Assembly: GCF_000830005.1 (NCBI RefSeq)
Contig: NZ_CP010407.1
Location: 2,089,001 to 2,153,000 of the forward strand
Source: Streptomyces vietnamensis
GTDB taxonomy: Bacteria; Actinomycetota; Actinomycetes; Streptomycetales; Streptomycetaceae
Length of the DNA: 64,000 bases
Reading direction: 5' to 3'
How positions within the stretch are numbered: the first letter of the stretch is position 1; the number at the start of each line of letters is the position of its first letter. Made by a program: the position numbers and the translations under genes. The notes under the pieces are model-generated. The model was not told where the DNA came from and ran no database searches. It saw nothing but the letters and a program-made list of their open reading frames with translations. Shown here one piece after another: positions 55,035 through 63,292 of the stretch.

Positions 55035-55613
55035 CTACAGGTGCGGCAGGATCGCCGGCATCAGGTCCTGGAAGGTGCGGCCGTTGGCCGGGTTGCCCAG
55101 GGCCGTCATCTGCCAGCCGGAGCCGACCCGGTGCACCTTCGCCATGATCTGCGCGGTGTAGTTGCCGCCGCCGTCGAGGGTGTAGCGCGCGAGCTCCTGC
55201 CCGTTCGTCTCGTCGACGATCCGGCAGAAGGCGTTCTGCACCTCCTGGAAGGTCTGGCCGGTGAAGGAGTTCACCGTGAAGACGATCTGGTCGATGTGGA
55301 CCGGCACCCGCTCCAGGTCCACGAGGATCGCCTCGTCGTCGCCGCCCTGGCCCGCGCCGCCCACCAGGTTGTCGCCGGTGTGCTTGACCGAGCCGTCGTC
55401 GCTGACCAGGTGGCGGAAGAAGACCACGTCGACCGGCTGCTTCTCGGCGAAGAGGACGGCCGAGGCGTCCAGGTCGATCTCCCGGGTGCGCGAGCCGAAG
55501 AGACCGCGGCGCGGCGCCGCCTGCCAGCCGAGCCCCATCCGCACCTGGCTGAGGCTGCCCCCGCCCCGCTTCTCCAGGCTGATGGCCTGACCCTTGGTCA
55601 TGTTGACCGACAC
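55035..55613 (-). CDS. terD: TerD family calcium-binding stress protein
   Basis: A 192-residue TerD-family protein. N-terminal MTKGQAISLEKRGGGSLSQV is followed by RMGLGWQAAPRRGLFGSRTR. The calcium-binding acidic motif HTGDNLVGGAGQGGDDEAIL (about 78-97) is intact, and IVFTVNSFTGQTFQEVQNAF and the C-terminal NPANGRTFQDLMP follow. Such proteins respond to oxidative and envelope stress and tellurite, and in Streptomyces they also influence differentiation. The GTG start at 55613 has GAGAGGGG nearby. It is upstream of the TerD/FtsK-like gene on the same strand. The symbol is by family, and streptomycetes usually carry several terD paralogues. Confidence 0.9.
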   Translation of the reverse strand: MSVNMTKGQAISLEKRGGGSLSQVRMGLGWQAAPRRGLFGSRTREIDLDASAVLFAEKQPVDVVFFRHLVSDDGSVKHTGDNLVGGAGQGGDDEAILVDLERVPVHIDQIVFTVNSFTGQTFQEVQNAFCRIVDETNGQELARYTLDGGGNYTAQIMAKVHRVGSGWQMTALGNPANGRTFQDLMPAILPHL

Positions 55614-55764
55614 GCGTTGCCCCTCTCGTTAAGCGTTCCCCGCGCCCGCTGTCCGGTGCGTGCAGTTGTCGAGCACCCTACGCAGCGGCACCGACGGCGC
55701 GGAGGCACGGTCCGGTTTTGTGTCGGTCTTGCAACACAGCGGACCGCCCTCCGCCCTCGTCCGA

Positions 55765-57912
55765 TCAGGCGAGTCCCGCCTCCTTCATCTGGCGCAACTC
55801 CTTCTTCAGCTCCCCCACTTCGTCGCGGAGCCGGGCCGCCACCTCGAACTGCAGCTCGGCCGCCGCGGCGCGCATCCGGTCGGTCATCTCCTCGATGATC
55901 GCGGCCAGTTCGGTGGCGGGCCGGTCGCCGAGCTCGACGGTGGAGCCTGCCTTGCCCTTGCCCTTGCCCTTGCCCCTGGCCGTGGGGCCGTGCGCGGCGA
56001 GCGAGGGCACGGGGGCCTTCGCGCCCTTGCCCTCCTTCGGCTGCCGGTAGCCGGTGCCGAGCAGTTCCTCGGTGTCGAGCTCCTCGCGGGCGATGGTCGC
56101 GACGATGTCGTTGATCTTCTTGCGGAGCGGCTGCGGGTCGATGCCGCGCTCCGTGTTGTACGCGATCTGCTTCTCGCGGCGCCGGTTGGTCTCCTCGATG
56201 GCCTGCTCCATCGCCGGGGTGATCCGGTCCGCGTACATGTGGACCTGTCCCGACACGTTGCGCGCGGCGCGGCCGATCGTCTGGATGAGGGAGGTCCCGG
56301 AGCGCAGGAAGCCCTGCTTGTCGGCGTCGAGGATGGCGACGAGGGACACCTCGGGCAGGTCGAGGCCCTCCCGGAGGAGGTTGATGCCGACGAGGACGTC
56401 GTACTCGCCGGCGCGCAGCTCGCGGAGGAGTTCGATGCGGCGCAGGGTGTCGACGTCGCTGTGCAGGTAGCGCACCTGGATGCCGAGCTCCAGGAAGTAG
56501 TCGGTGAGGTCCTCGGCCATCTTCTTGGTGAGGGTGGTGACGAGGACCCGCTCGTCGCGCTCGGCGCGCAGCCGGATCTCGTGGACCAGGTCGTCGATCT
56601 GGCCCTCGGTGGGCTTGACCACGACCTCGGGGTCGACGAGCCCGGTGGGGCGGATGATCTGCTCGACGAAGCCGTCGCCGCGCGAGAGCTCGTACGTCCC
56701 GGGGGTCGCGGAGAGGTAGACGGTCTGGCCGATCCGCTCCTGGAACTCCTCCCACTTCAGCGGGCGGTTGTCGAGGGCGGACGGGAGCCGGAAGCCGTGG
56801 TCGACCAGGGTCCGCTTGCGGGAGGCGTCGCCCTCGTACATGGCGCCGATCTGCGGCACGGTGACGTGCGACTCGTCGATGACGAGGAGGAAGTCCTCGG
56901 GGAAGTAGTCGAGGAGGGTGTTGGGCGCGGAGCCGGGCTCGCGGCCGTCGAAGTGCATCGAGTAGTTCTCGATGCCGGAGCAGGAGCCGATCTGCCGCAT
57001 CATCTCGATGTCGTACGTGGTGCGCATGCGCAGGCGCTGGGACTCCAGGTGCTTGCCCTGCTTGTCGAGCTCGGCGAGGCGGCCCTCCAGCTCCCGCTCG
57101 ATGTCGTTGACGGCCCGCTCCATGCGCTCGGGGCCCGCGACGTAGTGGCTGGCGGGGAAGACGTACAGCTCGCGGTCCTCGCTGATGACCTCGCCGGTGA
57201 GCGGGTGGAGGGTGGAGAGGGCCTCGATCTCGTCGCCGAACATCTCGATGCGGACGGCGAGCTCCTCGTACACCGGGAAGATCTCGATGGTGTCGCCGCG
57301 CACCCGGAAGGTGCCGCGGGTGAACGCCAGGTCGTTCCGCGTGTACTGGATGTCGACGAAGCGGCGCAGCAGCTGGTCGCGGTCGATCTCCTCGCCGACC
57401 TTGAGCGGGACCATCCGGTCCACGTACTCCTGGGGGGTGCCGAGGCCGTAGATGCAGGAGACGGAGGCGACCACGACGACGTCCCTGCGGGTGAGCAGGG
57501 AGTTCGTCGCGGAGTGGCGGAGCCGCTCCACCTCCTCGTTGATCGAGGAGTCCTTCTCGATGTAGGTGTCCGACTGCGGGACGTACGCCTCGGGCTGGTA
57601 GTAGTCGTAGTACGAGACGAAGTACTCCACCGCGTTGTTCGGCAGGAGCTCGCGGAACTCGTTCGCCAGCTGAGCGGCCAGCGTCTTGTTCGGCGCCATC
57701 ACCAGGGTGGGGCGCTGGAGCTTCTCGATCATCCACGCGGTGGTCGCCGACTTGCCGGTGCCGGTGGCGCCGAGGAGCACGACGTCCTTCTCGCCCGCGC
57801 GGATGCGCCGCTCGAGCTCGGCGATGGCGGTCGGCTGGTCGCCGCTGGGCTTGTACTCGCTGACGACCTCGAAGGGCGCCACCGAACGTTCGATCTTGGA
57901 AACGGGCCGCAT
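55765..57912 (-). CDS. uvrB: excinuclease ABC subunit B
   Basis: A 715-residue helicase-like damage-verification subunit of nucleotide excision repair. Domains: Walker [20 protein letters not shown] (about 44-62), the beta-hairpin [20 protein letters not shown] (about 96-115), DEAD-like [16 protein letters not shown] (about 338-353), helicase C-terminal [20 protein letters not shown], and a terminal UVR motif [20 protein letters not shown] that contacts UvrC. A Lys/Gly low-complexity insert (KGKGKGKAG, about 650) precedes it. ATG 57912 follows TACGGT by 12 bases. With uvrC and uvrA it makes all three Uvr genes present in this window. Confidence 0.97.
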   Translation of the reverse strand: MRPVSKIERSVAPFEVVSEYKPSGDQPTAIAELERRIRAGEKDVVLLGATGTGKSATTAWMIEKLQRPTLVMAPNKTLAAQLANEFRELLPNNAVEYFVSYYDYYQPEAYVPQSDTYIEKDSSINEEVERLRHSATNSLLTRRDVVVVASVSCIYGLGTPQEYVDRMVPLKVGEEIDRDQLLRRFVDIQYTRNDLAFTRGTFRVRGDTIEIFPVYEELAVRIEMFGDEIEALSTLHPLTGEVISEDRELYVFPASHYVAGPERMERAVNDIERELEGRLAELDKQGKHLESQRLRMRTTYDIEMMRQIGSCSGIENYSMHFDGREPGSAPNTLLDYFPEDFLLVIDESHVTVPQIGAMYEGDASRKRTLVDHGFRLPSALDNRPLKWEEFQERIGQTVYLSATPGTYELSRGDGFVEQIIRPTGLVDPEVVVKPTEGQIDDLVHEIRLRAERDERVLVTTLTKKMAEDLTDYFLELGIQVRYLHSDVDTLRRIELLRELRAGEYDVLVGINLLREGLDLPEVSLVAILDADKQGFLRSGTSLIQTIGRAARNVSGQVHMYADRITPAMEQAIEETNRRREKQIAYNTERGIDPQPLRKKINDIVATIAREELDTEELLGTGYRQPKEGKGAKAPVPSLAAHGPTARGKGKGKGKAGSTVELGDRPATELAAIIEEMTDRMRAAAAELQFEVAARLRDEVGELKKELRQMKEAGLA

Positions 57913-57918
57913 GCAACC

Positions 57919-57924
57919 ACCGTA
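57919..57924 (-). promoter_or_regulatory. -10 element TACGGT of a probable leaderless uvrB promoter
   Basis: TACGGT begins 12 bases before the uvrB ATG at 57912. Confidence 0.5.
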
Positions 57925-57983
57925 CGACCCGCCACTGACACTCGGGCGGCGATCGGTTCACCGCCCGGTCGCCGGGCGTCCCG

Positions 57984-58892
57984 TCACCAGTCCTGGGAGC
58001 GGTGTCCGCCGCGCGCGACGCTCCTGCGGGCGGCCCGTCCGGCGGGGCGGCCCGCGGGGCGGGCGCTCCAGTTGGCCGGCTCACCGTAGGACGGCACGTG
58101 GCGCGGGGCGGGCACGCCGGGGCGGTGCGGGGTCCGGGCGGGGCGCTGCCAGTCCGGGTCGCCCATCACGAGCAGCGGGTCGAACATGACGACGACGGCG
58201 GCCAGGATCAGGAAGACCGCGGGGCCGATCAGCATGGGCAGCAGGAGCGAGGTGGCGCCGTCGCCGGTCCCGGTGCGCGTCTCGGTGCCGTGCAGGTGGA
58301 CGCTGACGGCGGCCATGGCGGTGTAGTGCATACCACTCACGGCTCCGCCCATCACCAGGCTCGCACCGAGACTGGCCAGAAATCCATGTACGGAGACGGC
58401 CGCCCAGAGGGCCGCGGTGGCGGCCACGACGGCGATGACCACGGAGAGGGCGACGGTGAGCGTGTCGTACTCGATCCGGCCCTGGAGGCGCATCCCGGCC
58501 ATGCCGAGGTAGTGCATGGTGGCGACGCCGAGGCCGGTGATGGTGCCGCCGGTGACCAGGGTCAGGGTGGTCGCCCCCCGGTAGCCGACGATGAAGATGC
58601 CGATGCCGACCATGAGGACGGCGACGCCCAGGCTGGCGAAGGTGATGGGCCGGTCGTACTCGATGGGCGCCTGCTCGACGGAGAAGCCCATCATGGCGAT
58701 GAAGTGCATCGTCCAGATGCCGGTGCCGATCGAGGTGGCGCCGAGGGCGAGCCAGCCCGCCTTGAAGGTGTCGCGGTGGCGGAGCGATCTGGTGGTGCAC
58801 CTCAGACCGAGGGCGCCGCCGAGGCAGGCCATGAGAAAGGCGGCCACCGGCGTGACGAGCCCGTAGCTGAATCCGTCGACCGTGCCCTGCAT
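57984..58892 (-). CDS. MHYT domain membrane sensor-like protein
   Basis: A 302-residue integral membrane protein with seven hydrophobic helices and three MHYT-type motifs: WTMHFIAMMGF (about 61-71), ATMHYLGMAGM (about 126-136) and SGMHYTAMAAV (about 185-195). In MHYT proteins these His/Met residues are proposed to bind a metal such as copper and to sense a diatomic gas. Unlike most relatives, no GGDEF, EAL or kinase output domain follows; the basic Arg/Pro-rich tail (about 250-302) is cytoplasmic. GGAGG precedes ATG 58892. The palindrome GGTAGTACTACC (58949-58960) lies at its predicted transcription start. Confidence 0.88.
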   Translation of the reverse strand: MQGTVDGFSYGLVTPVAAFLMACLGGALGLRCTTRSLRHRDTFKAGWLALGATSIGTGIWTMHFIAMMGFSVEQAPIEYDRPITFASLGVAVLMVGIGIFIVGYRGATTLTLVTGGTITGLGVATMHYLGMAGMRLQGRIEYDTLTVALSVVIAVVAATAALWAAVSVHGFLASLGASLVMGGAVSGMHYTAMAAVSVHLHGTETRTGTGDGATSLLLPMLIGPAVFLILAAVVVMFDPLLVMGDPDWQRPARTPHRPGVPAPRHVPSYGEPANWSARPAGRPAGRAARRSVARGGHRSQDW

Positions 58893-58948
58893 GAGCGTGT
58901 GTCCTCCACCCCTGGTGCAACGTCGTCCGAAAACAGTCGGTACCGCTG

Positions 58949-58972
58949 GGTAGTACTACCGGGGCGAGATTA
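58949..58972 (-). promoter_or_regulatory. promoter and palindrome of the MHYT gene
   Basis: TAATCT (58972-58967, minus strand) is a good -10, and the perfect 12-bp palindrome GGTAGTACTACC (58949-58960) would cover the transcription start about 57-68 bases before the ATG. A repressor site is suggested but no regulator is identified. Confidence 0.5.
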
Positions 58973-59136
58973 TGGCGCGCCGGGGGCCCGGCGACCACGT
59001 GACCGGGGAATTTCCGTTCGCGAGACCGGAGCGAGACCGGTCCGTGATCTCCGTGACGGTCGCGGCCCCGATCGTGACCCCGTCGCCCGGCCCTGACCCC
59101 GTTGCCCGATCGGGACCCGTTGTCGGTGGCGGGTCG

Positions 59137-59142
59137 TACCGT
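59137..59142 (+). promoter_or_regulatory. -10 element TACCGT of a probable leaderless promoter
   Basis: TACCGT begins 13 bases before the ATG of the methyltransferase gene at 59150. Confidence 0.5.
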
Positions 59143-59149
59143 GGGCGGC

Positions 59150-59686
59150 ATGGACATCGACACGGTGGAGTGGACGGTCGTGGAGAGCGCCATCGGGCCG
59201 CTCCTCCTCGCCGCGACCGGGCGGGGGCTCGTCCAGGTCGGGTTCCACGCCGACGCGGCGCGCCGGGAGCGGATGCTCGACCGGCTGGCGGGTCGGCTCG
59301 GCGCGGAGCCGGTGGAGCGCGCCTCGGGGCGGCTCGCGGAGGCGATACGCCTGCTCGACCGGTACTTCGCGGGCGAGGCGCTCGATTTCGACCTGCCGCT
59401 GGACTGGAGCCTGACGACCGGCTTCAACCGGCAGGTGCTGCGCGAGCTGGCGGCGGGCGTCCCGTACGGCACGGTCGTCGGGTACGGGGAGCTGGCGAGG
59501 CGCGTCGGGCAGCCCGGCGCGGCGCAGGCGGTGGGCGCGGCGATGGGCGCCAACCCGCTGCCGGTGGTGGTGCCGTGCCACCGGGTGGTGGAGAGCGACG
59601 GCGGTCTCGGCGGCTTCGGGGGCGGTCTGGAGACGAAGAGACAGCTGCTGGCCCTGGAGGGCGTGCTGCCTGCGCCGCTGTTCTGA
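59150..59686 (+). CDS. ogt: methylated-DNA--[protein]-cysteine S-methyltransferase
   Basis: A 178-residue suicide DNA repair protein that removes alkyl groups from O6-alkylguanine onto its own cysteine. The active-site motif is PCHRV with C143, preceded by the DNA-binding helix region VPYGTVVGYGELARRVGQPG (about 105-124) and followed by LGGFGGGLETKRQLLALEG. The N-terminal domain is of the Ogt type without an Ada methyl-phosphotriester domain. ATG 59150 is preceded by TACCGT at 13 bases, so probably leaderless; the longer upstream frame has no start of matching quality. The MFS gene follows 67 bases later. Confidence 0.95.
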   Translation: MDIDTVEWTVVESAIGPLLLAATGRGLVQVGFHADAARRERMLDRLAGRLGAEPVERASGRLAEAIRLLDRYFAGEALDFDLPLDWSLTTGFNRQVLRELAAGVPYGTVVGYGELARRVGQPGAAQAVGAAMGANPLPVVVPCHRVVESDGGLGGFGGGLETKRQLLALEGVLPAPLF

Positions 59687-59753
59687 GCGCCGGAGGCCGT
59701 CGGGGAAGGAGGGGGCGTTCCCATCTGATGGGACGGCTGGCAGACTCACGTAA

Positions 59754-61037
59754 GTGACTCAAACCCCCAGTGCCCCTGACGCCATCCTGCCCGAGGGCAT
59801 ATCCGCCCCCGCCGGGCTGCCGGCGCTCCGTCGGCGCGTGCAGGCCGTGCTGATCGCCACCCAGATCCTGGGAGGCCTCGGCATCGCCATCGGCGTCGCC
59901 CTCGCCGCCGTCCTGGCCAGGGACGTGAGCGGCACCGAGGCGCTGTCCGGTATGGCGTCGACCGCGACGGTGGCCGGTCCCGCGCTGCTGGCCATGCCGC
60001 TGGCCGCGCTGATGGCGTCCCGGGGGCGCCGGGCGGGGCTCGTCCTCGCGTATCTGCTCGGGGCTCTCGGCGCCGGTGTGGTGGTGCTCGGGGCGGTCGT
60101 CGGGAGCTTCCCCGTGCTGCTCGTCGGGCTCGTCGGCTTCGGCGCCGGGTCCTCGGCGAACCTGGCGGCCCGCTTCACCGCCGCCGACCTCGCCGAACCG
60201 GACCACCGGGCCCGGGCCATCTCCACGGTGGTGTGGGCGACCACGATCGGGGCGGTCCTCGGCCCGAACGTCGCCGCGCCCGCCGGGAAGAGCGTCTCCG
60301 GCCTGGGCATACCGGCCACGGCCGGTCCGTTCGTCTGGGCCGCCGGTGTCTTCGTGGTCGCGGCCCTCGTGGTGGCCGTGCTGCTGCGCCCGGACCCGCT
60401 GCTCACCGCCCGCGCGCTGTCGGCCGCCGGGCCGGGCGAGGCGACGGAGGGCCGCTCGCTGCGGGCCGGGATGCGGGCGGTACGGGAGTCGCCGAGGGCC
60501 CGGCTCGCCCTGGTCACCGTCGCCGGCTCGCACACCGCCATGGTGTCGATCATGTCGATGACGCCGGTGGCGCTCACCCACCACGGCGCGGACATCCAGC
60601 TGATCGGCCTCGTGATCAGCGGGCACATCGCGGGCATGTACGCCTTCTCGCCGGTGATGGGCTGGCTGTCCGACCGGCTCGGCCGGCTGTCGGTGATCGG
60701 GCTCGCGGTCGGTCTCATCGGTACGGCGGCGCTCGTCGCGGGCACGGCGGGACCGTCCCACGGCCGGACCGCCCTGGGCCTCTTCCTCCTCGGTCTCGGC
60801 TGGTCGGCGGGGCTCGTGTCCGGTTCGGCGCTGCTCACCGACTCGGTGCCGCAGGCGGCGCGGGCCGCCGTCCAGGGACTGTCCGACTTCGTCATGAACA
60901 CCGCCGCCGGCCTCGGCGGCCTCGCGGCGGGCCTGATCGTCTCGCAGGCGGGCTACGGGCCGCTGAACGCGATCGCCGCGTGCCTGCTGCTGCCGATGGC
61001 GGCGCTCGCGCTGCGGGGCGCCCTCCGCAAGGCCTGA
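59754..61037 (+). CDS. MFS transporter
   Basis: A 427-residue major facilitator with about 12 transmembrane helices. The N-terminus has a long amphipathic lead (about 1-30), then VLIATQILGGLGIAIGVALA. A loop MALMASRGRRAGLVLAYLLG-like segment (LAALMASRGRRAGLVLAYLL) and GVVVLGAVVGSFPVLLVGLV follow; the central loop contains SPRARLALVTVAGSHTAMVS. The second half has GWLSDRLGRLSVIGLAVGLI. Substrate unknown. It starts at GTG 59754, 13 bases after CAGACT, an imperfect -10, and runs convergent to the propeller gene. Confidence 0.88.
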   Translation: MTQTPSAPDAILPEGISAPAGLPALRRRVQAVLIATQILGGLGIAIGVALAAVLARDVSGTEALSGMASTATVAGPALLAMPLAALMASRGRRAGLVLAYLLGALGAGVVVLGAVVGSFPVLLVGLVGFGAGSSANLAARFTAADLAEPDHRARAISTVVWATTIGAVLGPNVAAPAGKSVSGLGIPATAGPFVWAAGVFVVAALVVAVLLRPDPLLTARALSAAGPGEATEGRSLRAGMRAVRESPRARLALVTVAGSHTAMVSIMSMTPVALTHHGADIQLIGLVISGHIAGMYAFSPVMGWLSDRLGRLSVIGLAVGLIGTAALVAGTAGPSHGRTALGLFLLGLGWSAGLVSGSALLTDSVPQAARAAVQGLSDFVMNTAAGLGGLAAGLIVSQAGYGPLNAIAACLLLPMAALALRGALRKA

Positions 61038-61052
61038 TCGACAAGACACCCC

Positions 61053-62033
61053 CTAACCCGGCACCGCCGGGGAGGAGGCATCCGCGGCCAGCTGCCGTGG
61101 GGTGCCCGTGCCGTCGGCGGGGACCGACCAGACCGCTCCCCCGTACCCGTACGCGAGGGTCTCCGCGTCCGTCCACAGCGCCTGGTCGTCGATGCCGCGC
61201 CGCTCGGCGACGGGGTGCTCGCGTCCGGTGCGCAGGTCGTACACGTACAGCCGCCACGGCTCGCGCGGGCCGTCGGACACCCGCTTCTTGAAGGCGATCC
61301 GGGTCCCGTCCGGGGAGAGCGAGGGGCATTCGACGTTCTCCCGCAGGGCCCGGGCCGACCAGTTCCGCATGTCGCCCTCGACGAGGTGGGTGCGGCCGCC
61401 CGTCGAGACGGTGGCGTAGAAGCGGTTGTCGTCGGCGGCGAAGGTGACGCCCCAGTAGTTGACGTCGGGGGCGTGGTGGCGGCGGCCGTCGAGGGTGAGC
61501 GGGATCTGCTCGATGTTCTTCACCAGGTAGCCGGTGCGCAGGTCGAGGATCGAGGTGCGGGTGGCGAAGGCCGAGCGCGCGTACGAGTCGCCGGTGGCGA
61601 ACATCGTCCAGGACAGCATGCGTCCCGAGGCGGAGACCCTGGCCCGGCTGGGGATGCCCGGCAGGGCGATGCGGCGGACCTCGCGGAGCTCCCGGTCGAG
61701 CACGAGGACGTACGAGCGGGCCGGTACGCCCGGTCGCCGCTGGAGGCAGAGGGCGGTGGGACCGGCCGCGTGGAAGCGGTCGCAGGAAGGGCCGCCCGCC
61801 ACCCGGCCGCCGGGCGCGGCCGGGTCCACGCGCGCGACGCGCCCGCTCGCGGTGTCCCGGACGTAGAGCGTCCCGGCGCCCCGGTCGAGGGTGAAGCCGG
61901 GGTCGGCGGTCCCGGTGGCGGCGGCCCGTCCGGAGGCGGCCCGCAGGGTGTAGGCGGTGGCGCCGCCGCCGAGCAGCAGGAGGGCGAGGACGAGGATCGC
62001 CGCACGCGCGCGCGTGGAGGCGGTGGTGTTCAT
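61053..62033 (-). CDS. signal-anchored TolB/PD40-like beta-propeller protein
   Basis: A 326-residue protein with an N-terminal hydrophobic segment (about 8-27, RAAILVLALLLLGGGATAYT) followed by an extracytoplasmic body of WD40/TolB-like repeats: GTLYVRDTASGRVARVDP, RYVLVLDRELREVRRIAL-like, NVECPSLSPDGTRIAFKKRV (a clear PD40 SPDG motif, about 235-254), then WRLYVYDLRTGREHPVAE and LAYGYGGAVWSVPADGTGTP. Ligand unknown. It overlaps the upstream MFS gene by four bases and is therefore the third gene of the metallophosphoesterase-MFS-propeller operon. ATG 62033 is preferred over upstream frames. Confidence 0.8.
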   Translation of the reverse strand: MNTTASTRARAAILVLALLLLGGGATAYTLRAASGRAAATGTADPGFTLDRGAGTLYVRDTASGRVARVDPAAPGGRVAGGPSCDRFHAAGPTALCLQRRPGVPARSYVLVLDRELREVRRIALPGIPSRARVSASGRMLSWTMFATGDSYARSAFATRTSILDLRTGYLVKNIEQIPLTLDGRRHHAPDVNYWGVTFAADDNRFYATVSTGGRTHLVEGDMRNWSARALRENVECPSLSPDGTRIAFKKRVSDGPREPWRLYVYDLRTGREHPVAERRGIDDQALWTDAETLAYGYGGAVWSVPADGTGTPRQLAADASSPAVPG

Positions 62034-63292
62034 GTCGTGCTCCCTTCGGGGGTCGGCACGGACGGCAGCAGCCGGGCGGCGCAGCACAGGGCCGCCGTGA
62101 GGGCCAGGAGCGCGGCCACGAGGGCCGTCTCCGGTCCGCTCGCCGTCCAGAGGGCACCGAAGGCGACGGCGGCACCGAGCCGGGCGAGCGCCTGCGCGGT
62201 CTGGACGACCGCGAGGCCGCCGGCCTGCCGGCCCTCGGCGAGGAAGGGCCCGGTGAGGGCCATCAGGACGCCGTCGGTGGCGGCGTAGAAGACCCCGAGC
62301 AGGACGAGGACGCCCACGAGGGCCGCCGCTCCGGGCACGGGGGCGAGGAGCAGCCCGTAGGCGAGGAGCAGGGCTCCGTGCCCGTACAGGAGCGGCCCGC
62401 GGCGCCCGAGGCGGTCGGCGAGGCGGCCGGCCGGGACGGCGAGCAGCAGATAGACGCCGGCCGCGCCGAGCGGCAGGAACGGGAACCAGGTGGCGTCGAG
62501 GTCGAGGCGCCGCTGGAGCAGCAGGTAGAGGAAGGAGTCGCCGACGGTGGCGGCGCCGAGGAGGGCGGCGCAGAGCACGATCCTGCGGTACGCGGGCGAG
62601 CGTCGCAGGGCCGTGAGGAGCCCGCCACGCGCGCGTGGTGCCGCCGTCTCCCTCGGCGGCTCGTCCCGCTGCCGCCCGGGGACGAAGAGCAGCCAGAGCA
62701 GGACGCCGAACGCGCCGACGCAGAAGCTGACGGCGAAGACCGCCTCGTACGTCTCGGCCGTCGCCCACAGCAGCGCGAAGGCGGCGAGCGGCCCGAGGAG
62801 GGCGCCGGTGGTGTCCATGGCGCGGTGGGTGCCGAAGGCGCGGCCCAGGTCCTCGGGCGGGCTGTGCAGGGTGATGAGCGCGTCGCGCGGGGCGGTGCGG
62901 ACGCCCTTGCCCAGCTTGTCGGCGGCGAGCGCCCCGGCGATCCCGCCGGTCGCCCCGCCCGCGAGGAGGAGGCCGAGCCGGGAGCAGGCGGAGAGGGCGT
63001 AGCCGAGTCCGCCGATCTGTTTGTGGCGGCCGCCGCGGTCGGCGCCGGCCCCGCCGAGGAGCCGTACGAGCGCGGTGGCGCCGGTGGAGAGGCCGTCGAG
63101 GAGCCCGAACTGGAGCGGGGACAGGCCGAGTCCGAGGACCAGGTAGAGCGGCAGGACGGCGGTCACCATCTCCGAGGAGACGTCGGTGACGAGGCTGACC
63201 GCGCCGAGGGCGAGGACGGTGCCGGGGACGCGCCGCCGGGTCCCGGTGGGACGGGGCGGCGCGTCGCGGCGACCGGTGGTCGCGAGGTACAT
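62030..63292 (-). CDS. MFS transporter (second, in phosphoesterase operon)
   Basis: A 420-residue major facilitator with about 12 helices. Features: LGAVSLVTDVSSEMVTAVLP in helix 1, the loop LLGGAGADRGGRHKQIGGLG in the first half, DKLGKGVRTAPRDALITLHS before helix 4-5, and GRLADRLGRRGPLLYGHGAL in the second half. The KGVRTAPRDA segment is typical of a group of uncharacterised actinobacterial MFS proteins. The start overlaps the metallophosphoesterase stop by one base (TGATG), and the stop overlaps the propeller gene by four bases. Coupling suggests shared function; no substrate can be assigned. Confidence 0.88.
   Translation of the reverse strand: MYLATTGRRDAPPRPTGTRRRVPGTVLALGAVSLVTDVSSEMVTAVLPLYLVLGLGLSPLQFGLLDGLSTGATALVRLLGGAGADRGGRHKQIGGLGYALSACSRLGLLLAGGATGGIAGALAADKLGKGVRTAPRDALITLHSPPEDLGRAFGTHRAMDTTGALLGPLAAFALLWATAETYEAVFAVSFCVGAFGVLLWLLFVPGRQRDEPPRETAAPRARGGLLTALRRSPAYRRIVLCAALLGAATVGDSFLYLLLQRRLDLDATWFPFLPLGAAGVYLLLAVPAGRLADRLGRRGPLLYGHGALLLAYGLLLAPVPGAAALVGVLVLLGVFYAATDGVLMALTGPFLAEGRQAGGLAVVQTAQALARLGAAVAFGALWTASGPETALVAALLALTAALCCAARLLPSVPTPEGSTT

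Noticed and set aside
52942..55161. Long plus-strand frame opposite the TerD-fusion gene, and other long antisense frames across uvrA, tkt and the M14 gene
   Set aside because: These follow GC-rich codon bias on the opposite strand of clear genes, lack ribosome-binding sites and have Arg/Gly/Pro or Asp/Val-rich compositions without known domains.
51822..57912. Ter cluster as part of a phage or mobile defence island
   Set aside because: No integrase, transposase, att-like repeats or composition break is seen; it lies between uvrA and uvrB in a conserved core order.
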